Shown in pieces: positions 61,907-64,000 of a stretch of DNA of 64,000 nucleotides. The translations under genes and the position numbers were made by a program. The first letter of the stretch is position 1; every line of letters begins with the position of its first letter. The stretch is from Thermodesulfatator indicus DSM 15286. Lineage in GTDB: Bacteria; Desulfobacterota; Thermodesulfobacteria; Thermodesulfobacteriales; Thermodesulfatatoraceae. Under the pieces are notes generated by a model. It was not told the origin of the DNA. It ran no database searches and worked only from the letters and a program-made list of their open reading frames with translations. The DNA lies in the NCBI RefSeq assembly GCF_000217795.1, contig NC_015681.1, forward strand, positions 124,001 through 188,000, in the 5' to 3' direction.

Positions 61907-62884
61907 ATGAGTGAACTTCTCTCACAAGAAGAAATTGATGCCCTTTTAAGCGGTATAGACGAAGGGGCTGTTGATACCACCCCTGAACAGCCCGATTATG
62001 CCGACAAAGACATTCGCCCCTTCGACTTCCGTAACTATACCGTATCGGCCCGGCTTAAAATGCCAGGCCTTGAGGTGGTAAATGACTACTTTGCCCGAGG
62101 TTTTAGAGGCACTCTTTCTTCTCTTTTACGCGAAGTAGTAGACATTATTGCTTTACCTATAAAACTTGAGCGCTTTAAAGACTTTTTAAATCGCATCCCA
62201 GTTCCAGCTTCACTTCATATCTTCAAACTCGAGCCTTTACGTGGATACTGCCTGCTAAACTTTGAAAGCCGTCTGGTTTTTACTTTTGTAGAACGCTTTC
62301 TCGGGGGAAGCGGGCGTCGCATGCTACGGGTTGAAGGCCGCGAGTTTACCATCATTGAACAGCGTCTCATCAAACGGGTAGTTGAGGCCGCCCTTAGTGA
62401 ACTTGAAAAGGCCTGGCGAGGGATTCATCCTGTAAAACCTCAATATGTACGCAGTGAAATTAATCCTCAGTTCGCCAGAGTCCTTCAACCTGATGAAACT
62501 GTAGTGGTATGCACCTTTAATTTGGAACTTGAAGACCTTAAAGGCGAACTCCTTCTCTGCTACGGCCTGGGCACTTTGCAGCCAGTTAAAGCCAAACTTT
62601 ACTCGCCGTTTCAAAGCGAGGAAGACGCCGACCCTTACTGGCGCGAACAGCTTGAAGAAATCATTCGCTCAGTAGTAGTTGATATTTTAGTGCCTTTAGG
62701 AAGTGCTGAAGTCTCTGGGAAAGACGTCCTTGAATTAAGTGTAGGAGACATAATTGAGCTTGATGCCAAGATAGACCAGCCTTTGCCGGTCTATGTAGAG
62801 GGTATCCAGAAAATGCTCGGAGAGCTTGGTATTTACCGGGGTCGCAAAGCAATAAGGGTAATTGAATTCTTAAAAGAGGAGTAA
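61907..62884 (+). CDS. fliM: Flagellar motor switch protein FliM
   Basis: A 325-residue C-ring protein. The CheY-P-binding N-terminal segment reads LLSQEEIDALLSGI. The middle domain includes the conserved GGSGRR loop (ERFLGGSGRRMLRVEGREFT), and the C-terminal SpoA domain covers residues 240-320 (VEVSGKD-like, VGDIIELDAKIDQPLPVYVE). The presence of the CheY-binding peptide implies chemotactic control. Confidence 0.97.
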   Translation: MSELLSQEEIDALLSGIDEGAVDTTPEQPDYADKDIRPFDFRNYTVSARLKMPGLEVVNDYFARGFRGTLSSLLREVVDIIALPIKLERFKDFLNRIPVPASLHIFKLEPLRGYCLLNFESRLVFTFVERFLGGSGRRMLRVEGREFTIIEQRLIKRVVEAALSELEKAWRGIHPVKPQYVRSEINPQFARVLQPDETVVVCTFNLELEDLKGELLLCYGLGTLQPVKAKLYSPFQSEEDADPYWREQLEEIIRSVVVDILVPLGSAEVSGKDVLELSVGDIIELDAKIDQPLPVYVEGIQKMLGELGIYRGRKAIRVIEFLKEE

Positions 62885-62887
62885 ACC

Positions 62888-63466
62888 ATGTCTGACGAAC
62901 TACGCCAAGACGATATTGATGCTCTTTTGAATCAAGAAGAACCTAAAGAAGAACCTAAAGAAGAAACTCCACAGGCTGAAACCCAGGCCGAAGACAAAGC
63001 TGGGCAAGAAGCAACGCAGCCGGATCTTGGCGATGCAGAGGCTGATCTTCTGGCTCAGTGGGAAGAGGCCTTGCAAGAAGCCAAAGAGACGGGAAGTACT
63101 TCATCTGAAGCCGAAGATACACAAAAGTCGGCTAAAGAACAACCAGAGGCCTCTCAGCCGGACTTTGAAGAATTTAAACCAGGAGGCAATGAAACCGAAG
63201 GCCACCCAAACCTTGAGTTTATCTTAGATATTCCTCTTGAGATATCTGTAGAAATCGGCCGTACCAAAATGATTATTAATGACCTTCTCAAGCTATCACA
63301 GGGGTCAATCATTGAGCTAAACAAACTGGCCGGAGAACCGGCTGAGATTTACGTGAACAAACGGCTTATGGCCAGAGGCGAGGTGGTAGTGGTAAATGAC
63401 CGCTTTGCCGTAAGGCTTACAGAAATAATTTCTCCTCAAGAAAGGGTAAGGCAGCTGGGCTCATGA
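62888..63466 (+). CDS. fliN: Flagellar motor switch protein FliN with long acidic N terminus
   Basis: A 192-residue FliN, longer than the typical 100-140. The N terminus repeats the short LRQDDIDALLNQEE seen in FliM/FliY-type proteins and is followed by about 90 acidic, Gln/Ala/Pro-rich residues (EEPKEEPKEETPQAETQAED). The C-terminal SpoA domain is canonical (LEFILDIPLEISVEIGRTKM, LSQGSIIELNKLAGEPAEIY, VNDRFAVRLTEIISPQERV). The N-terminal motif could bind a CheY-like protein, as in FliY. Confidence 0.95.
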   Translation: MSDELRQDDIDALLNQEEPKEEPKEETPQAETQAEDKAGQEATQPDLGDAEADLLAQWEEALQEAKETGSTSSEAEDTQKSAKEQPEASQPDFEEFKPGGNETEGHPNLEFILDIPLEISVEIGRTKMIINDLLKLSQGSIIELNKLAGEPAEIYVNKRLMARGEVVVVNDRFAVRLTEIISPQERVRQLGS

Positions 63467-63732
63467 ACGAGTTAACGCTTTATTTGCAAGTGCTGGGAGT
63501 AACCTTTATCCTTTGTGCCCTTTTGGTGGTGGGGTTATGGGGTCTTAAACGGCTCAAACTCACCAAAGGTGAATTAGCAGGAGAAATAAAACTTCTAGCT
63601 TATCGACCATTAAATCCCAAAGCTCAATTAGCTCTTATTGAAGTATTTGGAGAGAAAATGCTTATTGGCCTGGGTGAAAATGGGCCTAAACTCATTCGCC
63701 GCTGGAAAAAAGATGAAAAGACTGACGCTTAG
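63463..63732 (+). CDS. fliO: Flagellar biosynthesis protein FliO
   Basis: An 89-residue membrane protein: one helix (LQVLGVTFILCALLVVGLWG) and a short basic/beta domain (IKLLAYRPLNPKAQLALIEV, FGEKMLIGLGENGPKLIRR). FliO helps assemble the FliP-FliR export gate. The start overlaps the fliN stop (ATGA), and the 3' end overlaps fliP by 20 bp. Confidence 0.88.
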   Translation: MNELTLYLQVLGVTFILCALLVVGLWGLKRLKLTKGELAGEIKLLAYRPLNPKAQLALIEVFGEKMLIGLGENGPKLIRRWKKDEKTDA

Positions 63733-64000
63733 TTTAACAACTACAGTTTTTCTGTTGGCTCCGAAAATAGCTTCAGCTATTACTTTGCCTACAGTGCGCT
63801 TTGGCCTGGAACAAACCAAGGGGCCTGAACAGATGGCCACCGTGCTCCAGATCTTACTCCTTCTCACTGTTCTTTCGGTGGCTCCGGCCCTACTTCTTAT
63901 GGTTACTTCTTTTACGCGCTTGGTTATTGTCTTTTCCCTCTTACGCCACGCGCTTGGCACACAACAAACTCCACCTAACCAGGTGCTTATTGCTCTTGCC
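63713..64000 (+). CDS. fliP: Flagellar export-gate protein FliP, 5' part
   Basis: The first 96 residues are present: a signal peptide (MKRLTLSLTTTVFLLAPKIA) and the start of the FliP core, ILLLLTVLSVAPALLLMVTS followed by FTRLVIVFSLLRHALGTQQT and PPNQVLIALA. FliP forms the central pore of the type III flagellar export gate. The gene continues past the right edge, and fliQ and fliR are expected beyond. Confidence 0.95.
   Translation, partial: MKRLTLSLTTTVFLLAPKIASAITLPTVRFGLEQTKGPEQMATVLQILLLLTVLSVAPALLLMVTSFTRLVIVFSLLRHALGTQQTPPNQVLIALA

Overview
The window looks like chromosomal DNA of a thermophilic, flagellated, Gram-negative anaerobe, most plausibly a member of the Thermodesulfobacteriota (Thermodesulfatator- or Thermodesulfobacterium-like). 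Thermophily is suggested by a fused inositol-phosphate cytidylyltransferase / di-myo-inositol-phosphate-phosphate synthase. The Gram-negative envelope is shown by WaaA, TolC and outer-membrane proteins, and anaerobic life by class III ribonucleotide reductase and an AhbB-type siroheme decarboxylase. The genus is inference; no rRNA or tRNA gene was found. Genes are tightly packed, with many 4-20 bp overlaps.

Layout. 1-5284: 5' part of anaerobic ribonucleotide reductase with a probable NrdR operator, an orphan ZnuA-type binding protein, the thermolyte synthase, a divergent RimK-like ATP-grasp ligase and a histidine kinase. 5287-8415: fabD, a GcvH-like protein without its lipoyl lysine, moaA, a DUF4416 gene and a Trm112-like zinc protein. 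8626-15071: a TetR-TolC-HlyD-cupin-RND efflux operon with a near-leaderless promoter. 15188-21691: a self-contained six-gene operon of unassigned function (PqqD-like, ATP-grasp, PLP decarboxylase, urea-transporter/M23 fusion, outer-membrane protein, TPR protein), bounded by a promoter and a long hairpin. 21849-28660: rpsA, sppA, an HU/IHF-GppA fusion, guaB and a lone pilC/gspF. 28613-42441: housekeeping genes (DUF434, DnaJ-like, waaA, acsA, paaK plus ACT, ligA, mltG, two TPR proteins, a DVU0298-like protein, YkgJ, FmdB). 42481-56357: two REP-associated tyrosine transposases (RAYTs) with associated repeats, around comEC, archease, a RACo-like ASKHA protein, secDF and a LonC-like protease. 56362-61311: ahbB, greA, ubiA, ubiX, a deoC-rnhA fusion, a precorrin-2 dehydrogenase and a methylguanine methyltransferase. 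61419-64000: flagellar fliL-M-N-O-P, cut by the window end.

Two repeat systems lie over the core genes. One is a short motif, GGGACAGGCAAA followed by an A/T run, clustered at the two RAYT genes and also forming the last codons of two unrelated genes. The other is a family of 140-174 bp MITE-like elements with 16 bp terminal inverted repeats and 5-6 bp direct flanks, plus decayed relatives.

The best candidate for an undescribed system is the 15188-21691 operon. It combines a peptide-recognition fold, an ATP-dependent ligase, an amino-acid decarboxylase, a small-amide channel fused to a peptidase domain, and outer-membrane and TPR partners. Other unusual items are the lysine-less GcvH, the HU-GppA and DeoC-RNase H fusions, and a hairpin that buries the pilC ribosome binding site.
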